Of a stretch of DNA of 64,000 nt, positions 46,093 to 56,853 are shown piece after piece. Position 1 is the stretch's first letter. Each line of letters starts with the position of its first letter. The stretch is taken from the NCBI RefSeq assembly GCF_002872075.1, contig NZ_PGGU01000006.1:266322-330321 (forward strand). Reading direction: 5' to 3'. The translations under genes and the position numbers were made by a program. The stretch is from Microbacterium aurantiacum (GTDB lineage Bacteria > Actinomycetota > Actinomycetes > Actinomycetales > Microbacteriaceae). A model generated the notes under the pieces. The model did no database searches and was not told the origin of the DNA. It saw nothing but the letters and a program-made list of their open reading frames with translations.

Positions 46093-47907
46093 TCAGACCA
46101 GCGTCTCCTGCCAGGCGGCGTGCAGCTGCGCGAACTTGCCGGTGCCGCCGATGAGCGCGGCCGGGGTGTCGTCCTCGATGATCCGTCCGTGCTCCATCAC
46201 CAGCACCCGGTCGGCGATGGCCACCGTCGACAGGCGGTGCGCGATGATGATCGCGGTCCGGTCGGCGAGCAGCGTCTGCAGAGCATCCTGGATCAGCCGC
46301 TCCGAGGGGATGTCCAGCGACGCCGTGGCCTCGTCGAGGATCAGCACAGACGGATCCGCGAGGAACGCCCGGGCGAACGAGATCAGCTGACGCTGTCCCG
46401 CCGACACCCGGCCGCCGCGCTTGTTCACGTCAGTGTTGTACCCGTCCGGCAGCGATGAGATGAACTCGTCCGCTCCCACCGCTCGCGCGGCCGTCCGGAT
46501 CTCGTCGAGCGTGGCATCCGGCTTTCCGAGCGCGATGTTGTCGGCGACGGTTCCGCTGAACAGGTACGCCTCCTGAGTGACCATCACGATCGCCCGGCGC
46601 AGGTCCTTCGGATGCAGCTTCCGCAGATCGACTCCGTCCAGGGTGACGCGACCGATCGTGGGGTCGTAGAACCGCGAGATGAGCTTCGCCAGCGTCGACT
46701 TGCCCGCGCCGGTGGTTCCCACGAGCGCGATCGTCTGACCGGCGGGGATGTCGAGTGAGAAGTCCGGCAGGATCGTGGTCTCGCCGTTGTAGCCGAATGT
46801 GACGTCCTCGAAGCGGATCGCACCGCGCGATTCCCACAGGTCGACGGGCTTCTCGGGGTCGGGGACGGTCGGCTGCTCTTCCAGCACACCGGACACCTTC
46901 TCCAGCGCCGCCGTCGCCGACTGGTAGGAGTTCAGGAACATCGCGATCTCCTGCATCGGCGCGAAGAAGTTGCGCACGTACAGCACAGCGGAAAGCAGCA
47001 CACCGACGGTGAGCGCACCGGTGGAGACCCGGATGCCGCCCCAGAGCACGACGGCACCGAGGGTGAGCGCGGCGACGCCCATCAGCCCGGGTTCGAACGT
47101 GCCGAACAGCAGCATCGAGCGCCGGTTGATGTCCCGGTAATCGCCCGCCACCTTCTGGAAGGTGACGTCGTTGCGGGGCTCCTTGCGGAAGGCCTTGACG
47201 GCGCGGATGCCGGTCATCGTCTCGACGAACTGCACGATCACCTTCGCGCTGATCACGCGGGATTCCCGGTAGACGAGCTGCGAGCGCGAGTAGAACCAGC
47301 GCATCAGCATCATCAGCGGGATGCCGGCGAGCGCAAGGATCACGCCCGACTGCCAGTCCCAGACGACGAGGGCGATGAAGGTGAACGCACCGAAGAGAAC
47401 ACCGGAGACGAGGTTGTTCAGACCGCCGTCCAGGAGCTCCCGGATCGAGTCGAGGTCGCTCGTCTGGCGCGAGATGATTCGACCGGACGTGTACGACTCG
47501 TGGAACTCGAGGCTCAGCTTCTGCGTGTGCAGGAAGATGCGCTTGCGCAGATCCAGCAGTACCGCCTGGGTGATCCGGGCGGCGATCATCACGTACCAGG
47601 CGATGAGCACGGCAGCGGCCGCACCCGCGAACAAGTAGACGAAGCCGATCGCGAAGGTCGGCATCCAGTCCGCGCGCTCGAGCACGGCCGGCAGCGCCTG
47701 GTCGAGTCCGATGCTGATGAGGATCGGCCCCGCCACCTGCAGTGCCGTCGAGATGACGAGCACCGCGGCCGCGAGGATGACCTGCGGTCGCAGCGGCCGG
47801 ATCAGCGAGCCCAGCAGGCGCAGCGACCGCTGACGGATCTCCCTGCTCTCCGCGCGGGTGTAGTCGGAACGGTCCTCGTTCTGCGTACCGGTGATGTCGG
47901 AGCTCAT
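46093..47907 (-). CDS. ABC exporter half-transporter with consensus ATP site (second subunit)
   Basis: 604 residues: six membrane segments (about 30-320) then an ATPase domain. Walker [11 protein letters not shown]-loop in [11 protein letters not shown], Walker [14 protein letters not shown] with the catalytic Glu, and switch His in IIAHRLSTV are all intact. The signature reads VSAGQRQ, not SGGQ. Together with the partner, whose Walker B ends in Asp-Asp, this gives one normal and one degenerate ATP site, the pattern of heterodimeric multidrug exporters such as BmrCD, LmrCD and TM287/288. Its start overlaps the partner's stop (ATGA). The transported drug is unknown. Confidence 0.92.
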   Translation of the reverse strand: MSSDITGTQNEDRSDYTRAESREIRQRSLRLLGSLIRPLRPQVILAAAVLVISTALQVAGPILISIGLDQALPAVLERADWMPTFAIGFVYLFAGAAAAVLIAWYVMIAARITQAVLLDLRKRIFLHTQKLSLEFHESYTSGRIISRQTSDLDSIRELLDGGLNNLVSGVLFGAFTFIALVVWDWQSGVILALAGIPLMMLMRWFYSRSQLVYRESRVISAKVIVQFVETMTGIRAVKAFRKEPRNDVTFQKVAGDYRDINRRSMLLFGTFEPGLMGVAALTLGAVVLWGGIRVSTGALTVGVLLSAVLYVRNFFAPMQEIAMFLNSYQSATAALEKVSGVLEEQPTVPDPEKPVDLWESRGAIRFEDVTFGYNGETTILPDFSLDIPAGQTIALVGTTGAGKSTLAKLISRFYDPTIGRVTLDGVDLRKLHPKDLRRAIVMVTQEAYLFSGTVADNIALGKPDATLDEIRTAARAVGADEFISSLPDGYNTDVNKRGGRVSAGQRQLISFARAFLADPSVLILDEATASLDIPSERLIQDALQTLLADRTAIIIAHRLSTVAIADRVLVMEHGRIIEDDTPAALIGGTGKFAQLHAAWQETLV

Positions 47908-49814
47908 GCCTGCACCTCCTCTTCGATGGCCAGTTCTTCGTCGGGCAGATCGCCCTCTTCGTCGTCTTCGGCGGTATCTCGGATGATCGGGATCGAGCCG
48001 GTCCTGGCCGCCTCCTCCGCCTCGAGGCTGGAGATCACGTGCCGGTAGTGCCTGCTCGACTGCAGCAGCTCGCTGTGCGTGCCGACCGCCGTCACGCGTC
48101 CGCGTTCGAGCAGCGCGACCCGGTCCGCGAGGGCCACGGTCGAAGGGCGGTGCGCCACGATCAGCGCCGTGGTCTCGGCGAGCACGTGCCGCAGCGCCTC
48201 CTCGACGAGCGCCTCGGTGTCGACATCCAGAGCCGAGAGCGGATCGTCGAGCACGAGGACCCGCGGGTTCGCCGCGACGGCACGGGCGAGCGCGAGACGC
48301 TGGCGCTGTCCGCCGGACAGGCTGAGTCCCTCCTCGCCGATGATCGTCTCCACGCCCTCAGGGAGCGCGTCGACGAACCCGGCCTGGGCGACGTCCAGCG
48401 CCTCGCGCAGCACGCGTTCGGCCTCGTCGCTGTGCACGTCGAGCTCGGCCCGGCCCAGCAGCACGTTCTCCCGGACGGATGCCGAGAACAGCGTCGCATC
48501 CTCGAATGCCATCGCGATGTGCTGGCGCAGATCGGCGAGGGTCAGGTCGCGCACGTCCACGCCGTCGAGCGTGACCCGGCCGCCGGTGACGTCGTAGAGA
48601 CGGGCAGGCAGCGTCGTCAGCGTGGTCTTGCCGCTGCCGGTGAGTCCCACCAGCGCCATCGTCTCACCGGGGCGCAGCACCAGGTCGATGCCGTCCAGCA
48701 GGTCGCGTTCCTGCGCGCCGGCATCCTGGTAGCGGAAGTGGGCGTTCTCGAACGCCAGCTCTCCGCGCGGGTTCTCGATGCGCACCGGGTTCGCGGGGTC
48801 CGTGATCGTGTTCGTCTCGGAGAAGATGTCGAACACGCGGTCGGTCGCCGTGCGCGCATCGAGCATGAACGAGAAGAGGAAGCCGATCGACTCGATCGGC
48901 CAGCGCAGCACCGTCGCCATCGCGAAGAAGGCGAACAGCTCGGGCAGATCGATGGCGCCCTGCGAGATCAGCCAGATACCCGTCATCAGGCTGAGGCCGA
49001 ACGCGATCTGCGGCATCAGGTCGAGCCAGAACCAGATCGAGGCGATCGCCCCGGCCTTGCTCATCTCGGTCTCGCGCAGCGTCTCGGCCTGGCGGCTGAA
49101 GCGGCTGAGCGCGTGCTTGCCTCGTCCGAAGGCCTTCAGCACGCGGATGCCGTGCACGCTCTCCTCGACGCTGGTCGCGAGGTCGCCGGCCTGGTCCTGG
49201 CTGCGTCGCGTGAGCGCGCCGTAGCGCTTCTCGAACAGATAGCCCCGGATCCACAGCGGAATCGCCGTGACGAGGAAGATCGTTCCGAGCAGCCAGTGCC
49301 AGCGGAACAGCAGCACAGAGCCGATGATGATCGTGAGCACGTTCACGACCAGAAGCACCAGGCCGAAGGCGAGCCAGCGGCGGATGAGACCGATGTCCTG
49401 CATCATCCGGCTGAGCAGCTGTCCGGACTGCCAGCGGTCGTGGAACGACACCGGCAGCGTCTGCAGGCGCGAGTAGAGGTCGGTCCGCATGCGGTACTCG
49501 ACCTCGGTCGCCGGGTTCAGCACGAACCAGCGGCGCAGCCAGATCATGGCCGCTTCGCCGACGGCGAGGCCGAAGACGGCCAGCGCGCCCCAGGCGATCG
49601 CGCCGATCTCACCGGACCGGACGGGGCCGCTGATGATCTGCTCCAGCACGAGCGGGATCATCAGCGCGATGACGGCCGCGACGAGTGCGCTGGCGGCGCC
49701 GCCGACGAGTCGCCAGATGACCGGCTTCACGAACGGCTTGAGCCGCCAGAGCGCGGCGGGGGTGGAGAGAGTGGAGGAGGGTGAAGTGTTCTGCGAAGAA
49801 GGCGAGGAAGACAT
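47904..49814 (-). CDS. ABC exporter half-transporter with degenerate ATP site (first subunit)
   Basis: 636 residues: six membrane segments and an ATPase domain with an acidic C-terminal tail ([18 protein letters not shown]). Walker [10 protein letters not shown] and signature LSGGQRQ are normal, but the catalytic Glu after Walker B is Asp ([12 protein letters not shown]) and the Q-loop reads [11 protein letters not shown] without Gln. This is the degenerate partner of the downstream subunit. The start codon has only a weak GAGAG ribosome site, 118 bases after a leader-peptide gene and an attenuator-like hairpin. In Bacillus, bmrCD is induced by ribosome-targeting drugs through the leader BmrB; the layout here is alike, which is inference. 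Confidence 0.92.
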   Translation of the reverse strand: MSSSPSSQNTSPSSTLSTPAALWRLKPFVKPVIWRLVGGAASALVAAVIALMIPLVLEQIISGPVRSGEIGAIAWGALAVFGLAVGEAAMIWLRRWFVLNPATEVEYRMRTDLYSRLQTLPVSFHDRWQSGQLLSRMMQDIGLIRRWLAFGLVLLVVNVLTIIIGSVLLFRWHWLLGTIFLVTAIPLWIRGYLFEKRYGALTRRSQDQAGDLATSVEESVHGIRVLKAFGRGKHALSRFSRQAETLRETEMSKAGAIASIWFWLDLMPQIAFGLSLMTGIWLISQGAIDLPELFAFFAMATVLRWPIESIGFLFSFMLDARTATDRVFDIFSETNTITDPANPVRIENPRGELAFENAHFRYQDAGAQERDLLDGIDLVLRPGETMALVGLTGSGKTTLTTLPARLYDVTGGRVTLDGVDVRDLTLADLRQHIAMAFEDATLFSASVRENVLLGRAELDVHSDEAERVLREALDVAQAGFVDALPEGVETIIGEEGLSLSGGQRQRLALARAVAANPRVLVLDDPLSALDVDTEALVEEALRHVLAETTALIVAHRPSTVALADRVALLERGRVTAVGTHSELLQSSRHYRHVISSLEAEEAARTGSIPIIRDTAEDDEEGDLPDEELAIEEEVQA

Positions 49815-49860
49815 GTCTCTCAGACGAGTTTCGTATGGAAAGCGGTTGCTGAAAAGGGAA

Positions 49861-49896
49861 CGGACACAGGAACGGACTCTCAGAGTCCGGTGTCCG
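49861..49896 (-). terminator. Attenuator-like hairpin between leader peptide and exporter genes
   Basis: On the minus strand CGGACAC-CGGACTC pairs with GAGTCCG and GTGTCCG; a five-base bulge (TTCCT) interrupts the 3' arm, giving 14 bp in all and a TGA loop. TTCCCTTTTC follows. The heptamer GGACACC of the 5' arm is repeated over the leader's ribosome site (49998-50004), so the 3' arm GTGTCC could pair with either. Consistent with a terminator/anti-terminator switch. Confidence 0.65.
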
Positions 49897-49931
49897 AAAC
49901 AGAGGGCGCGGAGCGACCCGCGGCGGTCGGT

Positions 49932-49997
49932 CTAAGGGAACAGGCGCACCGGGGTCGAGCCGAGAGCTGCGATCTGCGCGCTGGCGATCGTGGTCAT
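49932..49997 (-). CDS. 21-residue leader peptide upstream of the ABC exporter
   Basis: ATG at 49995-49997 with a near-perfect GAGGAGG ribosome site (AGGAGG, complement of 50003-50008) at six-base spacing. The peptide begins MTTIASAQ and ends TPVRLFP, then TAG. The ribosome site is far better than that of the exporter gene it precedes. Its position (about 45 bases after a predicted transcription start, 117 bases before the exporter, with a hairpin in between) is that of a regulatory uORF. The RLFP end recalls the MRL/RLF-type nascent peptides that interact with macrolide-bound ribosomes; this is a resemblance only. Stalling in the presence of a drug would alter folding of the downstream hairpin. 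Confidence 0.72.
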   Translation of the reverse strand: MTTIASAQIAALGSTPVRLFP

Positions 49998-50049
49998 GGT
50001 GTCCTCCTCAGAGCTCGGCTGTGTCGTCCGGTCGGTGCGACAGCCCATC

Positions 50050-50079
50050 AGCCTATTGCTGTGAACCGGCTGATCGCAA
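50050..50079 (-). promoter_or_regulatory. Promoter of the leader-ABC exporter unit
   Basis: Minus strand TTGCGA (complement of 50074-50079), 18-bp spacer, TAGGCT (complement of 50050-50055). Transcription would start about 45 bases before the leader peptide. Confidence 0.62.
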
Positions 50080-50114
50080 GACTCATTCCCGAATTCTTCC
50101 GGCCGGTCTCGTGG

Positions 50115-51161
50115 TCAGCGTGCGGCCGCGCCGAGCTCCGCGCGGAAGAGCCGCTGCATGTTGCCACCGAGCACGGCGACGATGTCGGCGTCGCGCCAAC
50201 CGCGGCGAAGGAACGCCTCGGTGATCAGCGGCAACCCTGAGGGGCCCTCGAGGCCAGGAAGGTACTCGTCGGCCGGAACGCCCTCGACCATGGCCTCGAC
50301 GCAGCACGGCGCGGTGGTGTCGGCCATGACCTCCTGCATGAAATCCGCGCCGATGCCGACGTGCTCGATGCCGGCCACCGACACCAGGTGCTCGAAGTGG
50401 TCGACCAGCCGGTCGATCGTGTAGTCGCCGGCATCGAGGTAGGGCGCGAAGAAGTTGACGCACACCACGCCGCCACCGGCCGCGATGCCCGCGGCCTGGG
50501 CGTCGGTGAGGTTGCGGTGATGGTCGAAGAGCACCCGGGACGACGAGTGCGTGGCGATCAGCGCGCGCGTGGAGAGCTCGAGCACGTGATCCACGCCGGC
50601 GGCGCCGAGGTGGCTGAGATCGAGCATCATGCCGATGCGCTCCATCTCGGCGACGGCACGGACGCCCAGGCGGGTGAGCCGGCTGCCGGCTCCGTCTTCC
50701 CCGCTGCCATCCGCGAAGGCGCTGCGGCCGAAATGCGCGAGGGAACCGATCCGCACGCCGAGCCTGTGCACGGTCTCCAGAAGCTCGACGTCTTCACCGA
50801 TCCCCGGCATCCCCTCGAGCGCGAGCACGAGGGCGATACGACCTGCTTCGAGTGCGCGATCGATATCGGCGCCGTCGGCGCAGAGCGTGACGGTATCCGC
50901 GTTGCCCTCGGCGATCCTGTGGGTGGCTTCGATCATCTGGAAGGTGCGCCTCAGCGCGCCTTCCGGTCGATAGACGGCGTCGATGAACACCGGAAGCACC
51001 TGGATGTTCACGCCGCCCTCCTGCAGCTGCGGCAGCCACTGCAGCCGGAAGAACTCGGACCACTGCTCCGGAGGGCGGCTGGCGACCGCGCAGAGCAGGT
51101 CGTTGTGCGCATCCGCGACGACAGCGCGCCGGTGCAGTTCGGCGGCCCTGGTTTCGCTCAT
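50115..51161 (-). CDS. Membrane dipeptidase-like hydrolase (renal dipeptidase family, M19)
   Basis: 348 residues from ATG 51161, six bases after a CAGGAT box. Zinc ligands are visible in VVADAHNDLL (HxD near residue 20), LALEGMPGIG (Glu), ATHSSSRVL (His), and the HHRNLTD pair. The C-terminal GIGADFMQE block is typical. M19 enzymes cleave dipeptides, often with a D-residue at the C-terminal side, and some act on cell-wall or antibiotic-derived peptides. There is no signal peptide, so a cytoplasmic role is likely. Adjacent genes do not point to a pathway. Confidence 0.9.
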   Translation of the reverse strand: MSETRAAELHRRAVVADAHNDLLCAVASRPPEQWSEFFRLQWLPQLQEGGVNIQVLPVFIDAVYRPEGALRRTFQMIEATHRIAEGNADTVTLCADGADIDRALEAGRIALVLALEGMPGIGEDVELLETVHRLGVRIGSLAHFGRSAFADGSGEDGAGSRLTRLGVRAVAEMERIGMMLDLSHLGAAGVDHVLELSTRALIATHSSSRVLFDHHRNLTDAQAAGIAAGGGVVCVNFFAPYLDAGDYTIDRLVDHFEHLVSVAGIEHVGIGADFMQEVMADTTAPCCVEAMVEGVPADEYLPGLEGPSGLPLITEAFLRRGWRDADIVAVLGGNMQRLFRAELGAAAR

Positions 51162-51275
51162 GTGCCCATCCTGCGCGCTGCGCAGGCCGGAATGCGGTCG
51201 CCACGCGCAGGTGCGAGCCGCCATCGGGAACGAATCCTGCGCTCCTGTGCCCGCCTCCACAATCGTGCTGCGCGC

Positions 51276-51776
51276 TCACGCCGGAGAGACGCCCTCGCGC
51301 GCCAGCAGACGCTCCTTCACGTCGAGACCCCAGGCGAATCCGCCGAGGCTGCCGTCGGAGCGCAGCACCCGGTGACAGGGGACGAAGAGCGCGGGGGCGT
51401 TCCGGGCGCAGATGGATGCGGCAGCGCGCACGGCGCTCGGGTTGTCGAGGACGGCGGCGAAGCCCGTGTACGTCAGCGGTGCACCCGCGGTGATGCGTCG
51501 GAGCGCGGCCCAGCCCGCGAGCTGCAGAGCAGTTCCGGTCTGCTTCACGGCGACGGCATCGATCGCAGCGAGGTCGCCGGCGTAGTAGGCCAGGGCGGCA
51601 GCGGCCGCATCCGTCTCACCCTCGCGGACCTCCGCCGGCCGTGCGGCGGCCGAGAGGCGGTCGAGGATCTCCTGATGGTCCGTCGTCCATCCGGAGGACA
51701 GCACGCGCTGCCGGTCGTCGACGAGGATCGTGAACGGCCCGTCTGGGGTGTCCAGGGTCTGGATGAGTGCGGTCAT
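51276..51776 (-). CDS. ogt: Methylated-DNA-[protein]-cysteine S-methyltransferase
   Basis: 166 residues. The acceptor is Cys134 in [21 protein letters not shown], here cited as PCHRV; the helix-turn-helix arginine-finger part and the [20 protein letters not shown] segment precede it. It removes alkyl groups from O6-alkylguanine by a single-use transfer to the cysteine. Its start overlaps the stop of the Ada-AlkA gene (ATGA), making a two-gene alkylation-repair operon. The usual helix-turn-helix word TSYGELA is less clear here, so it is a diverged member. Confidence 0.94.
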   Translation of the reverse strand: MTALIQTLDTPDGPFTILVDDRQRVLSSGWTTDHQEILDRLSAAARPAEVREGETDAAAAALAYYAGDLAAIDAVAVKQTGTALQLAGWAALRRITAGAPLTYTGFAAVLDNPSAVRAAASICARNAPALFVPCHRVLRSDGSLGGFAWGLDVKERLLAREGVSPA

Positions 51777-53299
51777 GATTGCTCCTTCGAAGTCGTGGCC
51801 TTTGTGGCTGTTCGGCGGGCGGATGCGGTTCGCACCGGTGCCGCGCGCCAGAGGTGGGCGGTGAGGTAGCTGCGCCAGGGTGCCGTGCGCTCGGCCCAGG
51901 CCGTGAGCGGAGCGGGCTCCGCGGGGAGGCCGGATGCCGCGGCACCTGCCCGCACGGCGACGTCGCCGGGCAGGAACACATCAGGGTCGCCGAGCACGCG
52001 CATCCGCACGTAGTCAGCCGTCCACGGGCCGATGCCGGGCATCGCGAGCATCGCCCGGCGCTGGTCGGCGCCATCGTCGCCGACCGTAAGGGTCAGCGAG
52101 CCGTCGGCGAGTGCCTCCGCGGCGCCGGTGATCGCCCGGATGCGGGCTGCGGGTCCACGGAGCACGTCGACTCCCCGCTCGGCGATCGCCTGCATCGTCG
52201 GGAAGAGCAGACCGCCGTCCGCCGTCCGCTCTCCCAGCGCATTCGCCAGCGCGGTCAGCGCCGTGCGCGCGGCCACCACAGTGATCTGCTGCCCGACCAT
52301 CGCACGGATCAGCATCTCGTGCGGATCGGCCGATCCGGGGACTCGGATGCCGGGGGTCCGCGCGACGAGAGGGGCGAGCTCGGGGTGTGCAGCCAGAGCG
52401 TCGTCGACGGCGAGCGGGTCGGCGTCGAGATCGAAGATCCGCCGGACGGTGCCGACGAGCGGTGCGAGGTCGCCGAGTCCGGTGACCCTGGCTCGCAGGT
52501 GGAGCCGCTCGTCGTCTTCCTGCCGCACTTCGAACCACGTCGGTCCGCCGGCCATGCGCAGGTGACGACGGAACGAGGCGGCAGTCGTCTCCTCGACGCC
52601 GGGGAGTGCACGCGCCGCCATCCACGCGAAGACGCCATCGGCGTCCAGCGGACCGCGGTACGGCAGGACGAGGTCGATCGCGCCGGGGGCGTCGAGCCCT
52701 TCCGCGCCCGCGCGTGGGCCTGGCGTGGGGCGGCGGCGCGCCCTGAGCTCACCGGGAGTGAGACCGAACACCTCGCGGATCGTGTCGTTGCACTGACGGA
52801 TGCTCGCGAAGCCGGCGGAGAAAGCGACCGCCGAGATCGGCATATCCGTGCCGACGAGGAGCATCCTCGCGGTGTGCGCGCGGTGGGCCCTGGCGAGCGC
52901 GAGCGGACCCGCGCCCAGCTCGGTGCTGAGCAGCCGGGTCAGGTGCCTGCTCGAGTAGCCCAGGCGTGCGGCGAGTCCGGTCACACCCTCACGCTCGACG
53001 ACGCCGCTTGCGATGAGGCGCATCGCCCTGGCCGCCGTATCACCGCGCAGGTTCCAGGCCGGCGAACCCGGAGCCGCCTCCGGGAGGCACCTCTTGCAGG
53101 CGCGGTATCCGGCCTCGTGGGCGGCCGCGCTGGTCGGGTAGAACGTCACGTTCTTCTGCATCGGGGTGCGTGCGGGGCAGCTCGGACGGCAGTAGATCCC
53201 CGTCGAGCGGACGGCGGTCACGAACTGCCCGTCGAAGCGGGTGTCGCGGGCGCTGATCGCGCGGTATCGCTCGTCGAAGTCGGTGATGGGGAAGCTCAT
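51773..53299 (-). CDS. Ada regulatory domain-AlkA fusion: AraC-type activator with DNA-3-methyladenine glycosylase
   Basis: 508 residues. Residues 1-75 are the Ada zinc domain with Cys37, Cys41, Cys68 and Cys71 ([13 protein letters not shown]); one cysteine takes methyl groups from DNA phosphotriesters. About 85-185 is the AraC-type DNA-binding part ([41 protein letters not shown] as theme). About 205-490 is the AlkA glycosylase with a helix-hairpin-helix ([16 protein letters not shown]) and the catalytic Asp in PGDVAVRAG. It senses alkylation damage and excises alkylated bases. The start has a CAGAGT box six bases upstream. Fusion in this order is common in actinobacteria. Confidence 0.95.
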   Translation of the reverse strand: MSFPITDFDERYRAISARDTRFDGQFVTAVRSTGIYCRPSCPARTPMQKNVTFYPTSAAAHEAGYRACKRCLPEAAPGSPAWNLRGDTAARAMRLIASGVVEREGVTGLAARLGYSSRHLTRLLSTELGAGPLALARAHRAHTARMLLVGTDMPISAVAFSAGFASIRQCNDTIREVFGLTPGELRARRRPTPGPRAGAEGLDAPGAIDLVLPYRGPLDADGVFAWMAARALPGVEETTAASFRRHLRMAGGPTWFEVRQEDDERLHLRARVTGLGDLAPLVGTVRRIFDLDADPLAVDDALAAHPELAPLVARTPGIRVPGSADPHEMLIRAMVGQQITVVAARTALTALANALGERTADGGLLFPTMQAIAERGVDVLRGPAARIRAITGAAEALADGSLTLTVGDDGADQRRAMLAMPGIGPWTADYVRMRVLGDPDVFLPGDVAVRAGAAASGLPAEPAPLTAWAERTAPWRSYLTAHLWRAAPVRTASARRTATKATTSKEQS

Positions 53300-53497
53300 G
53301 TCTCCACTCTGACACGCTCCACGGACACCGGCTGGCGGAAATCGGACATCGCTGTGACCCGGGTGTACGTGCTCGGACACGGCCCGAACGTCAGGTCCGC
53401 CGCGACCTCGAGCCATACCCCCTGGTGTGCGATCGCGGCGCGCGTGATACTGGACGCTGACGGCTCCCTGTCCGTTTCGTGGCAGAAGGAGGGCATC

Positions 53498-54787
53498 GTG
53501 CGCCGACCTCGGACCATCGCCGCTCTGGGTGCGGTCGCGGCGCTGCTCCTCTGCGGCTGTTCGGGCCCGGCATCCACCGCTCCGTCTGCGACGCCTTCCA
53601 CCGGCGACACGTCGTCGCACGAGTCGTCCTGTGTCGCCGATCCTGAAGCGGTGATCGCAGCGCGCCTGCCGGAGGCCGCCACGGATCCGATGCCTCCGGA
53701 ACTGTCTTCGCAGATCGACGCCGCGGCGGTGGCATCCTTCGCCGTGGCTGCCGCGCCCGGCGCGATCGTCTTCGTGCAGACCCCGGAGGGAACCTTCAGC
53801 AAGGCCTACGGCGTGGCAGACCCGACGACGGGTGCGCCGATGACGACGGACATGTACCAGCGCGTCGGCTCCGTCACCAAGACCTTCACGGTCACACTGA
53901 TCCTGCAGCTGGCCGAAGAGGGAGCGGTCTCTCTCGACGATCCGATCGGGAAGTACATCGACGGGGTGCCGAACGGCGACGTCGTCACCTTGCGCCAGCT
54001 GTCGGACATGACCAGCGGGGTCGCCAGTTACACGTTCGACGACGCGTGGCTGCAGGCCTTCATGAGTGACCCCGGACGTGTGTGGGATCCCCAGGAGCTC
54101 GTCGACATCGGCATCGCGCTGCCACCGCTGTTCGAGCCGGGAACGGAGTTCGACTACTCCAACACCAACACCGTACTCCTCGGCCAGGTCGTCGAAAGAG
54201 TGACGGGACAGGACGTCGCGGACGTGTTCGCCGAGCGGATCTTCGAGCCGCTCAGCCTGACGGGTACGTCCGACCCAGGAGCATCCGCCGCCTTCCCCGA
54301 GCCGCACCCGCGCGGGTACACCCTGCAGTCCCCCACCGCCACCCCGGAGGACCCCACGGACGCGACCGACTGGAACCCGTCATGGGGATGGACGGCGGGC
54401 CAGCTGATCTCGAACGGCCGGGACATGTTCGTCTATGCTCGCGCCCTGGGCACCGGTCAGGGTCTGCTCGACGCCGAGTCGCAACTCGAGCGGCTCACCT
54501 CGTTCCCCGGCGCGGCGGGCTACGGCCTGGGAATGGGATGCAGCAGCGGCTGGGTCGGGCATGCCGGCGAACTCCCCGGTTTCAACAGCTCCGTCTTCTA
54601 CGACACCTCCAGCGACAGCACCGTGATCACGATGACGAACAGCGACATCGCCTCGGGCGACTGCGCGCAGTCGCCGACCCTCCTCGACAACCCGACCGGC
54701 GAGGTGTGCTCCAGCCCTGCGACGCGGATCTTCGTCGGGATCTCCGAGGCCCTCGGCAATCCGTTCGTCCCCGCGCCCAAGCAATGA
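53498..54787 (+). CDS. Serine hydrolase lipoprotein of the class C beta-lactamase / D,D-peptidase family
   Basis: 429 residues from GTG 53498, which follows GAAGGAGGG. The signal peptide ends LLLCGCS, a somewhat atypical lipobox. Active-site motifs are SxxK in GSVTKTF, YxN in DYSNTN, and HAG in place of KTG (VGHAGELPG). Four cysteines in the C-terminal part could form disulfides. The family includes D,D-carboxypeptidases, esterases and beta-lactamases; which applies cannot be told. A second member follows 19 bases later, so they form an operon of paralogues. Confidence 0.9.
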   Translation: MRRPRTIAALGAVAALLLCGCSGPASTAPSATPSTGDTSSHESSCVADPEAVIAARLPEAATDPMPPELSSQIDAAAVASFAVAAAPGAIVFVQTPEGTFSKAYGVADPTTGAPMTTDMYQRVGSVTKTFTVTLILQLAEEGAVSLDDPIGKYIDGVPNGDVVTLRQLSDMTSGVASYTFDDAWLQAFMSDPGRVWDPQELVDIGIALPPLFEPGTEFDYSNTNTVLLGQVVERVTGQDVADVFAERIFEPLSLTGTSDPGASAAFPEPHPRGYTLQSPTATPEDPTDATDWNPSWGWTAGQLISNGRDMFVYARALGTGQGLLDAESQLERLTSFPGAAGYGLGMGCSSGWVGHAGELPGFNSSVFYDTSSDSTVITMTNSDIASGDCAQSPTLLDNPTGEVCSSPATRIFVGISEALGNPFVPAPKQ

Positions 54788-54806
54788 CCGGCTGATCGGA
54801 GCCATC

Positions 54807-56408
54807 GTGCACAGACACCCCGCCCTGATCGCCGGCATCGCGCTGGCCGTGACCGTGCTCACCGGCTGCAGCGCTCCACCGGAGGAGCAGCAGGTGGAGG
54901 TCGAGCTCGGAGATTCGCCCAACCAGGACGTGCTCGCCCTCCCCGACGGCAGTCTCGATTCAGCACTCGAGAAGCTGCCGGAGATCGTGGAGTCGGCGAT
55001 GGAGCAGAGTGGAGTGCCGGGCATCGCCGTCGCGGTGGTGCACGGCGACGAAGCCGTCTTCGCGGAGGGCTACGGCGTGCGGACGAAGGGAGAGGATGCC
55101 GTGGTCGACGCCGACACCGTGTTCCAGATCGCCTCGCTCTCGAAGCCGGTGGGGGCGACGGTCGTCGCGACACAGGTCTCGCAGGGCGTCGTCGACTGGG
55201 CGACGCCGGTCATCGATCACCTGCCCGATTTCACGCTGGCCGACCCGTGGGTCACCCAGCATGCGACCATCGGGGACTTCTACTCGCACCGCACCGGTCT
55301 GCCGTTCGCGGCGGGCGACCTGCTCGAGGACATCGGCTACGACCGGGCCTATGTGCTGGATCGTCTGGCGCTCCAGCCGCTCGCGCCGTTCCGCGCCAGC
55401 TACGCCTACGCGAACTTCGGGATCACCGTCGGCGCCGAGGCTGTCGCCGCGGCCGCCGGCACCGACTGGGCGACGCTCTCCGACGAGCAGCTCTACGGCC
55501 CGCTCGGGATGGGCTCCACCAGTTCCCGTCATGAGGACTTCCTCCAGCAGGAGAACAGGGCCGCCCTGCACGCTCTGATCGGCGAGGGCGACTTCGAGCC
55601 CCGTTTCGAGCGCGACCCCGATGCGCAGTCGCCCGCCGGCGGTGTCTCCTCGAGCGTGAGCGACCTGGCGGAGTGGATGCGGCTCGTGCTCGCCGGCGGC
55701 ACGTACGCGGGTGAGGAGATCATCGCCGAAGCGGCCCTGCAGCCGGCGCTCAGTCCGCAGAACGTGTCTTCGCCACCACACGCGCTGGACCAGCGGGCGG
55801 GTCAGTACGGCTTCGGATTCGGGGTGGGGATGCAGCCGAGCGGTCGCGTGACCCTGAGTCATTCCGGCGCGTTCATCCTCGGCGCCGCGACGAACGTCCA
55901 GCTGCTGCCGTCTGCCGACGTCGGGATCGTGGTGCTGACAAACGGCGCTCCGATCGGCGTTCCGGAGGCGATCGCCGCCGAGTTCCTCGACCTGCTGCAG
56001 TTCGGGTACAGCACGCGCGACTGGCTGAGCGACTACGGGCACGCCATGGCGGGATACCACCAACCCGCCGGCGACCTCACCGGAGAGACCCCGCCCGCGG
56101 ATCCGGCGCCTGCCCAGCCCCTGTCCGCGTACGCCGGCACGTACGCCAACGACTACTACGGCGCAGCGGTCGTCTCCGAGGAGGACGGCGTGCTCACACT
56201 CGCCGTGGGGCCCGACGGCGGTTCCACCGCGCAACTCGACCCCTGGGACGGCGACACCTTCGCATTCATACCGCTCGGCGAGAATGCACCGGCGGGATCG
56301 CTGTCTTCAGCGGTGTTCACGATCGCCGGCGGCGCCGCCGCCTCGATGACCCTCGACTTCTTCAATGCGGAGCCCGGGCTCCTCGGAACCTGGACGCGGG
56401 TACCGTGA
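54807..56408 (+). CDS. Serine hydrolase lipoprotein, second paralogue, with C-terminal beta domain
   Basis: 533 residues. Lipobox VLTGCS near residue 21. Active-site motifs are SLSK (IASLSKPVG), YAN (SYAYANFG) and HSG (TLSHSGAFI). From about residue 425 a separate beta-rich domain (LSAYAGTYANDYYGAAVV onward) resembles the DUF3471 tail found on esterase-like members. It is anchored outside the membrane and may trim peptides or hydrolyse esters; a direct beta-lactamase role is not supported by any special motif. It diverges strongly from its neighbour outside the motifs. Confidence 0.9.
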   Translation: MHRHPALIAGIALAVTVLTGCSAPPEEQQVEVELGDSPNQDVLALPDGSLDSALEKLPEIVESAMEQSGVPGIAVAVVHGDEAVFAEGYGVRTKGEDAVVDADTVFQIASLSKPVGATVVATQVSQGVVDWATPVIDHLPDFTLADPWVTQHATIGDFYSHRTGLPFAAGDLLEDIGYDRAYVLDRLALQPLAPFRASYAYANFGITVGAEAVAAAAGTDWATLSDEQLYGPLGMGSTSSRHEDFLQQENRAALHALIGEGDFEPRFERDPDAQSPAGGVSSSVSDLAEWMRLVLAGGTYAGEEIIAEAALQPALSPQNVSSPPHALDQRAGQYGFGFGVGMQPSGRVTLSHSGAFILGAATNVQLLPSADVGIVVLTNGAPIGVPEAIAAEFLDLLQFGYSTRDWLSDYGHAMAGYHQPAGDLTGETPPADPAPAQPLSAYAGTYANDYYGAAVVSEEDGVLTLAVGPDGGSTAQLDPWDGDTFAFIPLGENAPAGSLSSAVFTIAGGAAASMTLDFFNAEPGLLGTWTRVP

Positions 56409-56442
56409 GACTTCTCCCGAAATCGGGTCGTGTGGTCTGAGC

Positions 56443-56802
56443 ATGGCGGCGATCGAAGACGTGCGGGCTCTGGGCACCGAGTTGGAGCGCTCCTACCCGG
56501 TGCGTGTACGCGGAAGGTTGAAGTTCCGAGTCGGTCAGCTCGTGTACGTCGCGTTCTCCCTCGACGAGAGCGTGATGGGGTTCGCGTTTCCGAAGGAGGA
56601 GCGCGAGGCGCTGGTCGGAGGAGATCCGCGCAAGTTCCAGATGCCTTCGACGTCGGACCTGCGATTCAACTGGGTGCACGCGGAACTGCTAGCTCTGGAA
56701 CCTGCGGAGGCTCGCGAGCTCGTCGTCGATGCGTGGCGAATGGTCGTCCCGAACAAGCTCGCTCGTGCGTACGATCTCGCTCATCCGGGTGGCCCGGGTT
56801 GA
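56443..56802 (+). CDS. MmcQ/YjbR-like small protein
   Basis: 119 residues from ATG 56443. The pattern GRLKFRVGQLVYVAFSLDES, VMGFAFPKEEREALVGGDP, a middle FNWVHAEL block and the ending RELVVDAWRMVVPNKLA fits the YjbR (double-wing) family, which has been linked to DNA binding. No catalytic residue is apparent. It is followed by a repeat-rich gap, and precedes a broken HNH gene. Family match is moderate; function is unknown. Confidence 0.75.
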   Translation: MAAIEDVRALGTELERSYPVRVRGRLKFRVGQLVYVAFSLDESVMGFAFPKEEREALVGGDPRKFQMPSTSDLRFNWVHAELLALEPAEARELVVDAWRMVVPNKLARAYDLAHPGGPG

Positions 56803-56853
56803 GAACTCGTCCGGTCGGTGCGCGGCTTGCGCCCCGCTGATGCTTGCTCACGT

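Noticed and set aside
51779..53497. Long plus-strand frame continuous with the first serine hydrolase
   Set aside because: It is antisense to the Ada-AlkA and Ogt genes; the hydrolase signal peptide begins at GTG 53498 behind a good ribosome site.
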